Source of the DNA: Flavobacteriaceae bacterium
GTDB taxonomy: Bacteria > Bacteroidota > Bacteroidia > Flavobacteriales > Flavobacteriaceae
Length of the DNA: 64,000 nucleotides
Reading direction: 5' to 3'
Assembly: GCA_029248185.1 (NCBI GenBank)
Contig: JAQWJV010000040.1
Coordinates: 20,479 to 84,478, forward strand
Positions 1 to 7,691 of this stretch are shown here, piece after piece. How positions within the stretch are numbered: the stretch's first letter is position 1; every line of letters begins with the position of its first letter. The notes under the pieces are model-generated. The model worked only from the letters and a program-made list of their open reading frames with translations. It searched no databases and had not been told where the DNA came from. The translations under genes and the position numbers were made by a program.

Positions 1-608
1 AAGCACTGTCCATATCGGTTTTGGAGAAATCCAATCGTTATGATTTCGAAAAGGTAAATTTTACTTATTTCAACGATACCCCCGTTTATGTACTCGAATT
101 CAAACCGAATAGAAATGAGGACTTTGCGGGTAAACTCTATGTTGATGCGGATGAAATGGCACTCATTCGAGTGGAATATAAAAACATACAAAACCTGCGT
201 GACCTGAGCTTACTGGGCTTCTCTTTTACACATTATTTTAAAGAAGCCACAATTCAGTTTAAAAAAATGAATACAGGAAAATACGCAGTAGAATATTTGG
301 AACTCACGGATCAATTTGAAACAGGAGTAAATCGCTCCTTTAGCATTATAGAAAAAAATAAAATTGTTAAAGGACGGAACAAACAAAATGAATTAAAAAT
401 GGAATTGAATCTCAGTACCAATCAATTTCAAAAATATCAAATCGTCGTTTTTGAAACCCAGCGTATTTCACAAGAAACCTTTGATGCTTTTACAGAAAAT
501 CCCAATGTTTTGCCCGTCAATCTCATCCAATATGACCCTGGATTTTGGGAGGGGTATACCATCATAGAACCCAATCAGGCAATTAAAAAATTTAAAGTAG
601 AGAAATAA
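1..608 (+). CDS. C-terminal part of a carboxypeptidase-regulatory-like domain protein (5' end outside window)
   Basis: The reading frame is already open at base 3 (codons gca ctg tcc ata), and the ORF-track start at 21 is a TTG, so this is the 3' part of a longer gene entering from the left. The visible 200 residues have the beta-rich pattern (DADEMALIRVEYK, later FWEGYTIIEPN) I associate with the C-terminal region of flavobacterial secreted or outer-membrane proteins that begin with a carboxypeptidase-like regulatory domain. That assignment is from pattern memory; the diagnostic N-terminus is not visible. It lies 82 bp upstream of the GH20 gene on the same strand and may or may not be cotranscribed with it. 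Confidence 0.6.
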   Translation, partial: ALSISVLEKSNRYDFEKVNFTYFNDTPVYVLEFKPNRNEDFAGKLYVDADEMALIRVEYKNIQNLRDLSLLGFSFTHYFKEATIQFKKMNTGKYAVEYLELTDQFETGVNRSFSIIEKNKIVKGRNKQNELKMELNLSTNQFQKYQIVVFETQRISQETFDAFTENPNVLPVNLIQYDPGFWEGYTIIEPNQAIKKFKVEK

Positions 609-690
609 TTTTTTAATAAAACACTAGGATCCCATAAGGACCCTAAAATTTTCAATATATTTCAGTTACATTAGCGTAAAACCCGAGGGA

Positions 691-3192
691 ATGAAAAACT
701 TTTTATTGCTACTATTCACTTGTTGCCTATTAACTCAATGTCAGTCAATCAATACTGAAAACACATCAGTTACTTTTACAATTGATTCCTTTGATGTGGC
801 CAAAAATCAAATGGAAGTTATTTTTTCCATCACAAATCCCACTGACAGCATATGGGAAGGAGGCAACTGGTCCCTGCATTGGAATTCAATTTTTGGAGAA
901 ACTATACCCGAAAGCCTCCCTGAAGGAATGGAATATACCTATGTGGATGGACAACAATATTTGATCTTAACTTTTGGAGAACAATACAGTCTAAAACCCA
1001 ATGAGAAATTAATTTTTTCAGCAAAACAAAAGGGAATTATCCCACGTTTAGCCATGGGGCCTATGGGTTTTTTTGTACATCTAGAGAAAACACAAACCAA
1101 CATCGATCTAACAAGTGAAATCGTTTGGGAAAATGCAAAAGGAATTGAGGAACTCAATATTCCTTCTGCTGCGGATCGTTATGCCACCTACGAAGCTTTA
1201 GAATTAGTGGATAAAGAAAAACTAGATTGGGTAATTCCCTCCCCTCAAAAACAAATTATAACTGGAAATTACCGCACTCCATCTGCTTTGAATTTTGATT
1301 TGAGCGGGTTTGAAATAGATGCAGATTTCATCAAAAAAAGACTTCAAGAAGGGCTTAGAGTTCAAGTGGATTCTGAAGCGAATTCTGATTCTAATATAAA
1401 AGTGATCAAAAACAATGCTTTAGAAAAGGAAGCGTATATACTTCGTATTACCGAAACCGAAATTCAAATGGAAGCCAGTCATGCTGCAGGACTGTTCTAT
1501 GCCTTTGAATCCTTGCATCAAATTCTCTTGATAGCACAAAACGAAGAAAAAGGATGGCCCTTACTTACGATTGAAGATGCACCCCGATTTCAAAATAGAG
1601 GATTTATGTCTGATGTGGCCCGAAACTTTTACCCCAAAGAAAAACTCTTCCAAGTGTTAGATTATATGGCCCTTTATAAATTGAATCGTTTTGATTTAAA
1701 ACTCAGTGATGATGACGGATGGCGTATAGAAATTCCTGGTCTCCCTGAACTCACTGAAGTTGGAGGAAAAAGAGGGTATACTCAAGATGAAAATGATCGC
1801 TTAATCCCCATGTATGGATCAGGATCTGGGGATCAAGACAGTAAGGGAAATGGATTTTTAAGTGGAGAGGATTTTGTTGAAATCATTCAATACGCCAAGC
1901 AGCGAAATATTGAAGTGATTCCGCAAATTAGTTTTCCCTCTCATGCACGAGCCGCAATAAAAGCCATGAAAGCGCGCTTTGAGAATTTTAAAGCGGCGGG
2001 AGACATGGAAGCTGCTACGGAATACATGCTTCATGATCCAGAAGATCAAAGTCAATACCGCTCCGCACAATTGTATACGGATAATGTAGTTTGCATTTGT
2101 GATCCCAGTGCTTACCGCTTTTATGAAAAAATAGTTTTTGAGATTAATGCACTTTATAAAAAGGCAGAGGTGCCCATGAAAGTATTCAATATTGGAGCCG
2201 ATGAATTACCATTCGGTCCTTGGAGAAAATCTCCAAAATGCGCAGCTTATATTGCAGATCACAAAGAGATTCCCTCCATTAATGAGCTATACAATTATAA
2301 TTTAAAATTGCTAAACTCAATCATCACCAAAGTGGGATCAAAAATGGTGGGCTGGGAAGATGCGCTTCTAGTTCACAGTGAAAATGAACAGTCCGAACTC
2401 AATATCAAAGAAGAACTCTTGGATTTAGACTTTATCCCCTATGTATGGAACAACAGCTGGGGAGGGGGACGTGAGGATATGATTTACAGACTAGCCAACA
2501 AAGGGTTTAAGACAATCATGAGTAATTCATCCGCCTTTTATTTCGATATGGTTGATGATTTTGACATGGAAAATAGTGGTATGAGTTGGTCGGGTTATGT
2601 TACTTATCAGGATAGTTGGGGCACAGAACCTTTAAATGTTTTTGCCAACAAGGTAAAACTAAAATCCCTTGGAATTGAGGAAGCTTCTTTAGCAACTAAA
2701 GAACTTCTGAAACCAGAAGCCTTAGAAAACTTTTTAGGAATTCAATCACAATTATGGACGGAAACAATCACCTCTGAAGAAATTTTTGACGCCTTATTCA
2801 TGCCGAATTTAATCGTTTTCTCGCAAAGAGCATGGGCTGCAAAAGAACCTTGGCTAGAATTAGATACAGCTGAAGATCAAAAGCCAGCCCTTGAAAAAGC
2901 ATGGAATTTATTTGTAAACAACTTGGGACAAAGACAGCTTCCAATCATCAACCAACTCTATAGCGGAATTGATTTTGACCTTCCTAAACCAGGAGGAATT
3001 GTAACCGATGGAGCATTACAGGTAAAACAACAGTTTCCTGGTCTATCTGTCCGTTATACTTTAAACGGAAGCGAACCCACTTCTAAAAGTTTACTCTATA
3101 CTGAAAAAATAAAATTACCCCCTCAATCAACAATTCGTTTACGAAGTTTTGACACTAGAGATAGAGGGGGGAAAAGTATTTTATTAAACTAA
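691..3192 (+). CDS. Exported GH20 beta-N-acetylhexosaminidase
   Basis: Removes terminal GlcNAc or GalNAc from oligosaccharides such as chitin, peptidoglycan or glycan fragments. The 833-residue protein starts with a hydrophobic signal ending at Cys17 (LLTQC), so it is probably a lipoprotein, although Gln before the Cys is not ideal. An N-terminal CHB_HEX-type carbohydrate-binding domain spans about residues 25-150, then a GH20b alpha/beta domain (about 180-290), the TIM barrel (about 300-740), and a C-terminal Fn3-like domain (about 765-833, RYTLNGSEPTSKSLLYT). The GH20 catalytic Asp-Glu pair is in GADELPFGPW, near residues 504-505; the more usual form is GGDE. The NagX-like gene follows after 13 bp, so the two are likely an operon for amino-sugar use. 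Exact substrate is not readable from sequence. Confidence 0.9.
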   Translation: MKNFLLLLFTCCLLTQCQSINTENTSVTFTIDSFDVAKNQMEVIFSITNPTDSIWEGGNWSLHWNSIFGETIPESLPEGMEYTYVDGQQYLILTFGEQYSLKPNEKLIFSAKQKGIIPRLAMGPMGFFVHLEKTQTNIDLTSEIVWENAKGIEELNIPSAADRYATYEALELVDKEKLDWVIPSPQKQIITGNYRTPSALNFDLSGFEIDADFIKKRLQEGLRVQVDSEANSDSNIKVIKNNALEKEAYILRITETEIQMEASHAAGLFYAFESLHQILLIAQNEEKGWPLLTIEDAPRFQNRGFMSDVARNFYPKEKLFQVLDYMALYKLNRFDLKLSDDDGWRIEIPGLPELTEVGGKRGYTQDENDRLIPMYGSGSGDQDSKGNGFLSGEDFVEIIQYAKQRNIEVIPQISFPSHARAAIKAMKARFENFKAAGDMEAATEYMLHDPEDQSQYRSAQLYTDNVVCICDPSAYRFYEKIVFEINALYKKAEVPMKVFNIGADELPFGPWRKSPKCAAYIADHKEIPSINELYNYNLKLLNSIITKVGSKMVGWEDALLVHSENEQSELNIKEELLDLDFIPYVWNNSWGGGREDMIYRLANKGFKTIMSNSSAFYFDMVDDFDMENSGMSWSGYVTYQDSWGTEPLNVFANKVKLKSLGIEEASLATKELLKPEALENFLGIQSQLWTETITSEEIFDALFMPNLIVFSQRAWAAKEPWLELDTAEDQKPALEKAWNLFVNNLGQRQLPIINQLYSGIDFDLPKPGGIVTDGALQVKQQFPGLSVRYTLNGSEPTSKSLLYTEKIKLPPQSTIRLRSFDTRDRGGKSILLN

Positions 3193-3205
3193 ATTATTTA
3201 AATCT

Positions 3206-4306
3206 ATGGAAACAAAAAATCAGCGCTTATTGTCTCTAGATATTTTAAGAGGCCTTACCATTATCCTAATGATTCTAGTTAATGATCCTGGATCTTGGAG
3301 TGAAGTTTATGCTCCTTTTCTACATGCGGAATGGAATGGGCTTACCCCTACAGACTATGTATTCCCAACATTTTTATTCATCGTAGGAGTCTCCATTGTA
3401 TTGTCCTTGGGAAAACAAGTAGATTCAGGAAAAACACGCTCACAAATTGCTAAGAAAGTAATTTGGAGAGCCTTTAAAATATATGCAGTCGGAATTTTCT
3501 TATGGCTCTGGCCCAGTTTTAACTTGGAAGGCATTCGCTGGGTGGGTGTCCTTCCTAGAATTGCAATGGTCTTTTTAGCTTGTGGCCTCATCTTTCTTTA
3601 TACTTCCAGAAAAACACAAGGATATTTAGGAATAGGAATTCTTTTGGGATACTGGATTTTAATGGCCTATGTTCCTGTTCCTGGCATAGGGGCTCCAGAT
3701 TTATCTTTACCCGAAAAGAATTGGGCTCATTACTTGGATTCCTTCCTGATTCCCGGGAGATTATGGAAATACACTTGGGATCCTGAAGGCTTTTTAAGCA
3801 CCTTACCTGCAATTGTAAGTGGTCTAATTGGAATGTGGACGGGATATATCCTTTTGAGGAAAGAAGAGCTTAGAACGCGGCTTAATCAACTTTTCTTCTT
3901 TGGCTTTATCTTACTCTTTTTAGGAGACGCAATGCAATGGGTATTTCCTTTCAATAAAAACTTGTGGAGCTCTTCCTTCACACTATTTATGGGCGGTATC
4001 GGCATGTTATCCTTAGCTGCTTTTAGTTATTATTTTGATGTAAAACAAAGTCGCTTTAAATTTCAATTTGCCCATGTCTTTGGCGTTAATTCCATTTTCG
4101 CCTATGCGATGTCCAGCATCCTTACTGTACTTTTTTATAGTTCCAAATGGTTTGGATTCGCTTTAAATGAAAAATTTATGGGATTTTGGGAGAATATCGG
4201 GCTTCCACTAAAGCTTGGGTCTTTAGTTTATGCAATCCTCTACGTGATTATCATTTGGCTCCCGACCTATTATTTGTTTAAAAAGAAAATTTACATAAAA
4301 TTATAA
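3206..4306 (+). CDS. NagX-like heparan-alpha-glucosaminide acetyltransferase family membrane protein (DUF5009/DUF1624 type)
   Basis: Polytopic inner-membrane protein of 366 residues with about ten hydrophobic segments. The N-terminal signature RLLSLDILRGLTIILMILVND and the following TDYVFPTFLFIVGVS are characteristic of the family that includes HGSNAT and bacterial NagX, in which an Asp-x-x-Arg-Gly motif follows the first helix. Family members are thought to acetylate glucosamine residues with acetyl-CoA across the membrane or to take part in GlcNAc uptake. Direct coupling to the GH20 hexosaminidase 13 bp upstream supports a role in GlcNAc or oligosaccharide handling. Whether it is an acetyltransferase or acts in transport cannot be decided here. 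Confidence 0.8.
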   Translation: METKNQRLLSLDILRGLTIILMILVNDPGSWSEVYAPFLHAEWNGLTPTDYVFPTFLFIVGVSIVLSLGKQVDSGKTRSQIAKKVIWRAFKIYAVGIFLWLWPSFNLEGIRWVGVLPRIAMVFLACGLIFLYTSRKTQGYLGIGILLGYWILMAYVPVPGIGAPDLSLPEKNWAHYLDSFLIPGRLWKYTWDPEGFLSTLPAIVSGLIGMWTGYILLRKEELRTRLNQLFFFGFILLFLGDAMQWVFPFNKNLWSSSFTLFMGGIGMLSLAAFSYYFDVKQSRFKFQFAHVFGVNSIFAYAMSSILTVLFYSSKWFGFALNEKFMGFWENIGLPLKLGSLVYAILYVIIIWLPTYYLFKKKIYIKL

Positions 4307-4308
4307 TC

Positions 4309-4338
4309 AAAAAGAATCGACCTCAAAGAGGCCGATTC
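4309..4338 (-). terminator. Rho-independent terminator of the hsp20 gene
   Basis: On the minus strand GAATCGGCCTC-TTT-GAGGTCGATTC forms an 11-bp stem with one mismatch, followed by a TTTTT run. It lies 28 bp past the hsp20 stop and also just past the nagX-like stop on the other strand. The T tract favours the minus strand; on the plus strand the hairpin is followed by an A-rich stretch, so it would terminate the plus gene poorly. Confidence 0.7.
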
Positions 4339-4365
4339 AAAACAAAAACAAATAATTGATTTAGA

Positions 4366-4791
4366 TTAATGCACAGTAATCAGCTTTTTGGGCTGAGGGA
4401 GTGCTTCTTTTCGTTTGGGCAACGAAATATGGAGCACGCCTTCTGCATAATTTGCCTCAATTTTTGCAAGTTCAACACTTTCGGGAAGCGTAAATGAACG
4501 CCTGAAGCTATCATAACTAAATTCTCGACGTGTAAATTTTCCTTTTTCAGAAGTTTTTTCTTCTTTCTGGTTAGCAGAGATAGAAAGAATTCCCTCCTCC
4601 ATTTCAATGGTGAAATGATCTTTTTGCATTCCCGGTGCGGCGAGTTCTATCTCAAACTGCTTTTCTTTTTCTATGATGTTTACAGCAGGTTGGGATATGG
4701 AAGATGAAAGTAGTTTGCTATTCCATTCTTGATTCATGAAATCATCTACCAACGATGGAAAAAAGGGTGTTTGTTTGCGTATTAAATTCAT
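4366..4791 (-). CDS. Hsp20/alpha-crystallin small heat shock protein
   Basis: ATP-independent holdase that binds unfolding proteins in the cytoplasm. The 141-residue length fits the family. The alpha-crystallin domain runs from about residue 38 to 128: it opens with PAVNIIEKEKQFEIELAAPG and closes with the A-x-x-x-n-GVL motif (ANYAEGVLHISLPK). The final IxV-like tail appears as LITVH. It is monocistronic, with its own terminator downstream and a 22-bp palindrome 17 bp before the ATG that may be its operator. Confidence 0.93.
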   Translation of the reverse strand: MNLIRKQTPFFPSLVDDFMNQEWNSKLLSSSISQPAVNIIEKEKQFEIELAAPGMQKDHFTIEMEEGILSISANQKEEKTSEKGKFTRREFSYDSFRRSFTLPESVELAKIEANYAEGVLHISLPKRKEALPQPKKLITVH

Positions 4792-4807
4792 AATATTTTG
4801 TTTTTAG

Positions 4808-4829
4808 GTTAACAATTTTATTTGTTAAC
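4808..4829. promoter_or_regulatory. Perfect inverted repeat upstream of hsp20
   Basis: GTTAACAA-ttttat-TTGTTAAC has 8-bp arms and a 6-nt spacer, 17 bp before the hsp20 start. It could be a repressor operator overlapping the transcription start or a hairpin in the 5' untranslated region. I could not place a convincing TAnnTTTG box next to it, so its position relative to the start site is unknown. It does not match the CIRCE element (TTAGCACTC-N9-GAGTGCTAA). Confidence 0.45.
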
Positions 4830-4907
4830 GCTAAAGCAAAATCAAGACCAAAAGCAAATTTTGACACTTTGGCATTCTTTTTCAATAAAAAACTGACATT
4901 TTGTCAA

Positions 4908-6101
4908 TTAGCTGATAGCCTCTTGTACTTTATCGGCAGCTTCCTGAAAAGCAGTAGCCGAAAGCACATTCAATCCAGAAGAATCGATTAGCTCTTTTGC
5001 AATATCCGCATTGGTTCCCTGTAAACGCACAATAATCGGCACTTGAATTGCATCTCCTAGGTTTTTGTAGGCATCTACTATCCCCTGAGCTACTCGATCG
5101 CAGCGAACAATTCCTCCAAAAATATTAATCAGAATTGCTTTCACCGCTGGGTCCTTTAAAATCAAACGGAAAGCGGTTTCTACACGTGCTGCATCGGCAG
5201 TTCCTCCAACATCAAGAAAGTTGGCAGGATCCCCTCCGGCTTGTTTGATTAAATCCATAGTTGCCATCGCAAGTCCAGCACCATTAACCATACACCCGAC
5301 ATTACCGTCTAAGTCAACATAATTTAATCCTACAGCCCGAGCTTCCACTTCAACTGGATTCTCTTCACTCAAATCACGAAGGGCTTCAAAATCAGGATGT
5401 CTGAAAAGACTATTGTCATCTAGGGTCACTTTTGCATCTACAGCAATAATTCGATCGTCTGATGTCTTTAACACAGGATTAATTTCAAAAAGAGAAGCAT
5501 CCGAACCTACATAAGCTCTGTATAAGGCACTCACGAATTTGGTCATGTCCTTAAAGGCAGCTCCAGAAAGCCCTAAATTGAAGGCGACCTTCCTTGCTTG
5601 AAACGGCATTAGTCCCAGAGCGGGGTCAATTTCTTCTGTAAAAATCAAATGGGGAGTCGCTTCAGCTACCGCCTCTATATCCATTCCCCCTTCAGTGGAA
5701 TACATGATCATGTTTTTTCCTGTCGCACGATTCAAAAGGATGGACATATAAAACTCGCTGGGCTCAGAAGCTCCCGGATAATAAACATCTTCTGCAACTA
5801 ATACTTGATTTACTTTTTTTCCTTCGGGTGGGGTTTGTGGGGTAATCAATTGCATTCCAATAATGGAGTCTGCGATTGTTTCAAGTTCTTGAAGGTTTTT
5901 GGCCAACTTCACTCCTCCTCCTTTTCCTCGCCCTCCGGCATGAATTTGGGCTTTTACAATGTGCCAATCGGTACCTGTAGTTTCTGTAAGTTGTTTTCCC
6001 GCTGCAACCGCTTCAGCAGCTGTTTTTGCAACAATTCCACGTTGTATCGTCACGCCAAATCCAGCTAAAACTTCTTTTCCTTGATATTCATGTAAATTCA
6101 T
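4908..6101 (-). CDS. sucC: Succinyl-CoA ligase [ADP-forming] subunit beta
   Basis: Beta subunit of the TCA-cycle enzyme that converts succinyl-CoA to succinate with substrate-level phosphorylation. The 397 residues match the family length. The protein opens with MNLHEYQGKEVLAGFGV, has the ATP-grasp domain (about 1-240) with GGRGKGGGVKLAKN, and the C-terminal CoA-ligase domain (about 245-397) with the GGI loop NIFGGIVRCDRVAQGIV. The partner sucD is not adjacent, as in many Bacteroidota. A TATTTTTG -7 box lies 22 bp upstream of the ATG, and the region shared with divergent lysA holds a Crp/Fnr-like palindrome. Confidence 0.96.
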   Translation of the reverse strand: MNLHEYQGKEVLAGFGVTIQRGIVAKTAAEAVAAGKQLTETTGTDWHIVKAQIHAGGRGKGGGVKLAKNLQELETIADSIIGMQLITPQTPPEGKKVNQVLVAEDVYYPGASEPSEFYMSILLNRATGKNMIMYSTEGGMDIEAVAEATPHLIFTEEIDPALGLMPFQARKVAFNLGLSGAAFKDMTKFVSALYRAYVGSDASLFEINPVLKTSDDRIIAVDAKVTLDDNSLFRHPDFEALRDLSEENPVEVEARAVGLNYVDLDGNVGCMVNGAGLAMATMDLIKQAGGDPANFLDVGGTADAARVETAFRLILKDPAVKAILINIFGGIVRCDRVAQGIVDAYKNLGDAIQVPIIVRLQGTNADIAKELIDSSGLNVLSATAFQEAADKVQEAIS

Positions 6102-6123
6102 AAGTCATTTCTAAAATCTGGTG

Positions 6124-6131
6124 CAAAAATA
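6124..6131 (-). promoter_or_regulatory. sucC promoter -7 element
   Basis: TATTTTTG on the minus strand matches the Bacteroidota -7 consensus TAnnTTTG, 22 bp upstream of the sucC ATG. No clear TTTG was found 19 nt upstream, so only the -7 half is supported. Confidence 0.45.
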
Positions 6132-6173
6132 AAGAAACACAAGCGGAAAATGACCCCCCTAAGGAAAAACTTT

Positions 6174-6191
6174 TTGTTACAAATGTAACAA
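6174..6191. promoter_or_regulatory. Crp/Fnr-type palindrome between divergent sucC and lysA
   Basis: TTGTTAC-aaat-GTAACAA is a perfect 7+4+7 inverted repeat. Its core, TGTTA-N6-TAACA, has the half-site spacing of Crp/Fnr-family operators. It sits about 43 bp upstream of the sucC -7 box and 34 bp upstream of the lysA -33 box, a placement suited to an activator of either promoter. The identity of the regulator is inference. Confidence 0.5.
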
Positions 6192-6224
6192 TCTGTTGCA
6201 ATTTTATATCGTTTGTTCGTTTTC

Positions 6225-6255
6225 TTTGTTAAAATCAATTTCCTTCCTACTTTCG
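6225..6255 (+). promoter_or_regulatory. lysA promoter
   Basis: TTTG (6225-6228), a 19-nt spacer and TACTTTCG (6248-6255, one mismatch to TAnnTTTG) end 19 bp before the lysA ATG. Confidence 0.55.
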
Positions 6256-6274
6256 TGCTTTACAGAATTAAAAG

Positions 6275-7498
6275 ATGAAAGAAGCTACTTTACTTTCCAT
6301 TGCAAAACAAGAAGGCCATCCGGTTTATGTTTATGATGCCCATAAGATTGAACAACAATTCACAAGACTTCAAAACGCATTTAAGGGAGTAGAAAAACTC
6401 CGAATTAATTATGCCTGTAAAGCCCTATCCAACCTCTCTGTTTTGGGATTAATGAAAAAATTGGGTTCAGGCTTGGATACGGTATCCATTCAAGAAGTTC
6501 AGATGGGAATCAAAGCTGGCTTTAATCCTCAAGATATTATTTACACTCCCAACGGTGTTTCCCTAGAAGAAATCGAGCAAGCAGCTCAAATGGGGGTTCA
6601 GATTAATATCGACAGTCTTTCCATACTTGAACAGTTCGGAACCAAACACCCTACGATTCCTGTTTGTATTCGAATCAATCCCCATGTCATGGCAGGAGGA
6701 AATAGTAATATTTCTGTGGGACATATCGATTCAAAATTTGGAATTTCTATTCATCAAATTCCCCATGTGTTGCGTATTGTGGAAAATACAAAAATGCATA
6801 TAAACGGGGTTCATATGCACACAGGTAGTGATATATTAGACATTGAAGTGTTTTTATATGCTGCTGAGATTCTCTTTGATACAGCATTACAATTTAAAGA
6901 TCTAGAATTTCTAGACTTTGGCAGTGGATTTAAAGTACCCTATCGTGAAGGCGACATTGAAACCAATATTGAAGAACTCGGTGATAAACTCACCGAACGC
7001 TTTCGTCGATTTTGCAAGACTTATGGAAGTAAGCTAGAACTTGTCTTTGAACCAGGCAAATTTTTAGTGAGTCAAGCAGGGTACTTTTTAGTCCAAGTAA
7101 ATGCAGTAAAACAAACCACTTCTACTGTTTTTGCACAAATAGATTCTGGGTTTAATCACCTCATTCGTCCCATGTTATATGGTTCGCATCATGAAATAAA
7201 AAATATTTCTAAACCCAAAGGTAATGAACGTTTTTATACTGTCGTAGGATATATTTGCGAAACGGACACCTTTGGAAGCAATCGAAAGATTGCTGAAATT
7301 GCAGAAGGAGACTTTCTCGCCTTTCAAAACGCGGGAGCCTATTGTTTCTCCATGGCAAGTAATTATAATTCAAGATTCCGCCCTGCTGAAATTCTATGGT
7401 ATGATGGACAAGCCCATGTCATTCGAAAAAGAGAAACTTTTGAGGACTTAGTTAGCAACCAAGTACTTATTGACTTCAAAGAAAAAGTAGAAGTTTAG
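6275..7498 (+). CDS. lysA: Diaminopimelate decarboxylase
   Basis: PLP enzyme that makes L-lysine from meso-diaminopimelate, the last step of lysine biosynthesis. The 407 residues match the fold type III (alanine-racemase-like) family: the PLP lysine is in NYACKALSNLSVLGLMKKLG (about 45-65), followed by GLDTVSIQEV, a glycine-rich PLP phosphate loop LDFGSGFKVPY (about 215-225), and the C-terminal substrate-binding CETDTFG and NAGAYCFSMASNYNSR motifs with the active-site Cys. It is transcribed alone, divergently from sucC. Confidence 0.95.
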   Translation: MKEATLLSIAKQEGHPVYVYDAHKIEQQFTRLQNAFKGVEKLRINYACKALSNLSVLGLMKKLGSGLDTVSIQEVQMGIKAGFNPQDIIYTPNGVSLEEIEQAAQMGVQINIDSLSILEQFGTKHPTIPVCIRINPHVMAGGNSNISVGHIDSKFGISIHQIPHVLRIVENTKMHINGVHMHTGSDILDIEVFLYAAEILFDTALQFKDLEFLDFGSGFKVPYREGDIETNIEELGDKLTERFRRFCKTYGSKLELVFEPGKFLVSQAGYFLVQVNAVKQTTSTVFAQIDSGFNHLIRPMLYGSHHEIKNISKPKGNERFYTVVGYICETDTFGSNRKIAEIAEGDFLAFQNAGAYCFSMASNYNSRFRPAEILWYDGQAHVIRKRETFEDLVSNQVLIDFKEKVEV

Positions 7499-7691
7499 TC
7501 AATCCCCAAGTCTGGCGGTAATTCTAAACCACCCTTTAGATAGAGTTTTCAATCTAATCCATTCTCATTTTTAGATCCCAAGCGACCGCTCCATTGATCT
7601 TTCATTGAAACAAACACTTTCTATACTATGAGTTCAAAGGATAGGAAATGAATCTCAAATGCCCTAACTTTAGAGAACAAAATAGCTTTCC

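Noticed and set aside
7499-7691. Possible RNA gene or small ORF between lysA and the FAD oxidoreductase
   Set aside because: No stable hairpin with a T run, no tRNA-like cloverleaf and no ORF of plausible length.
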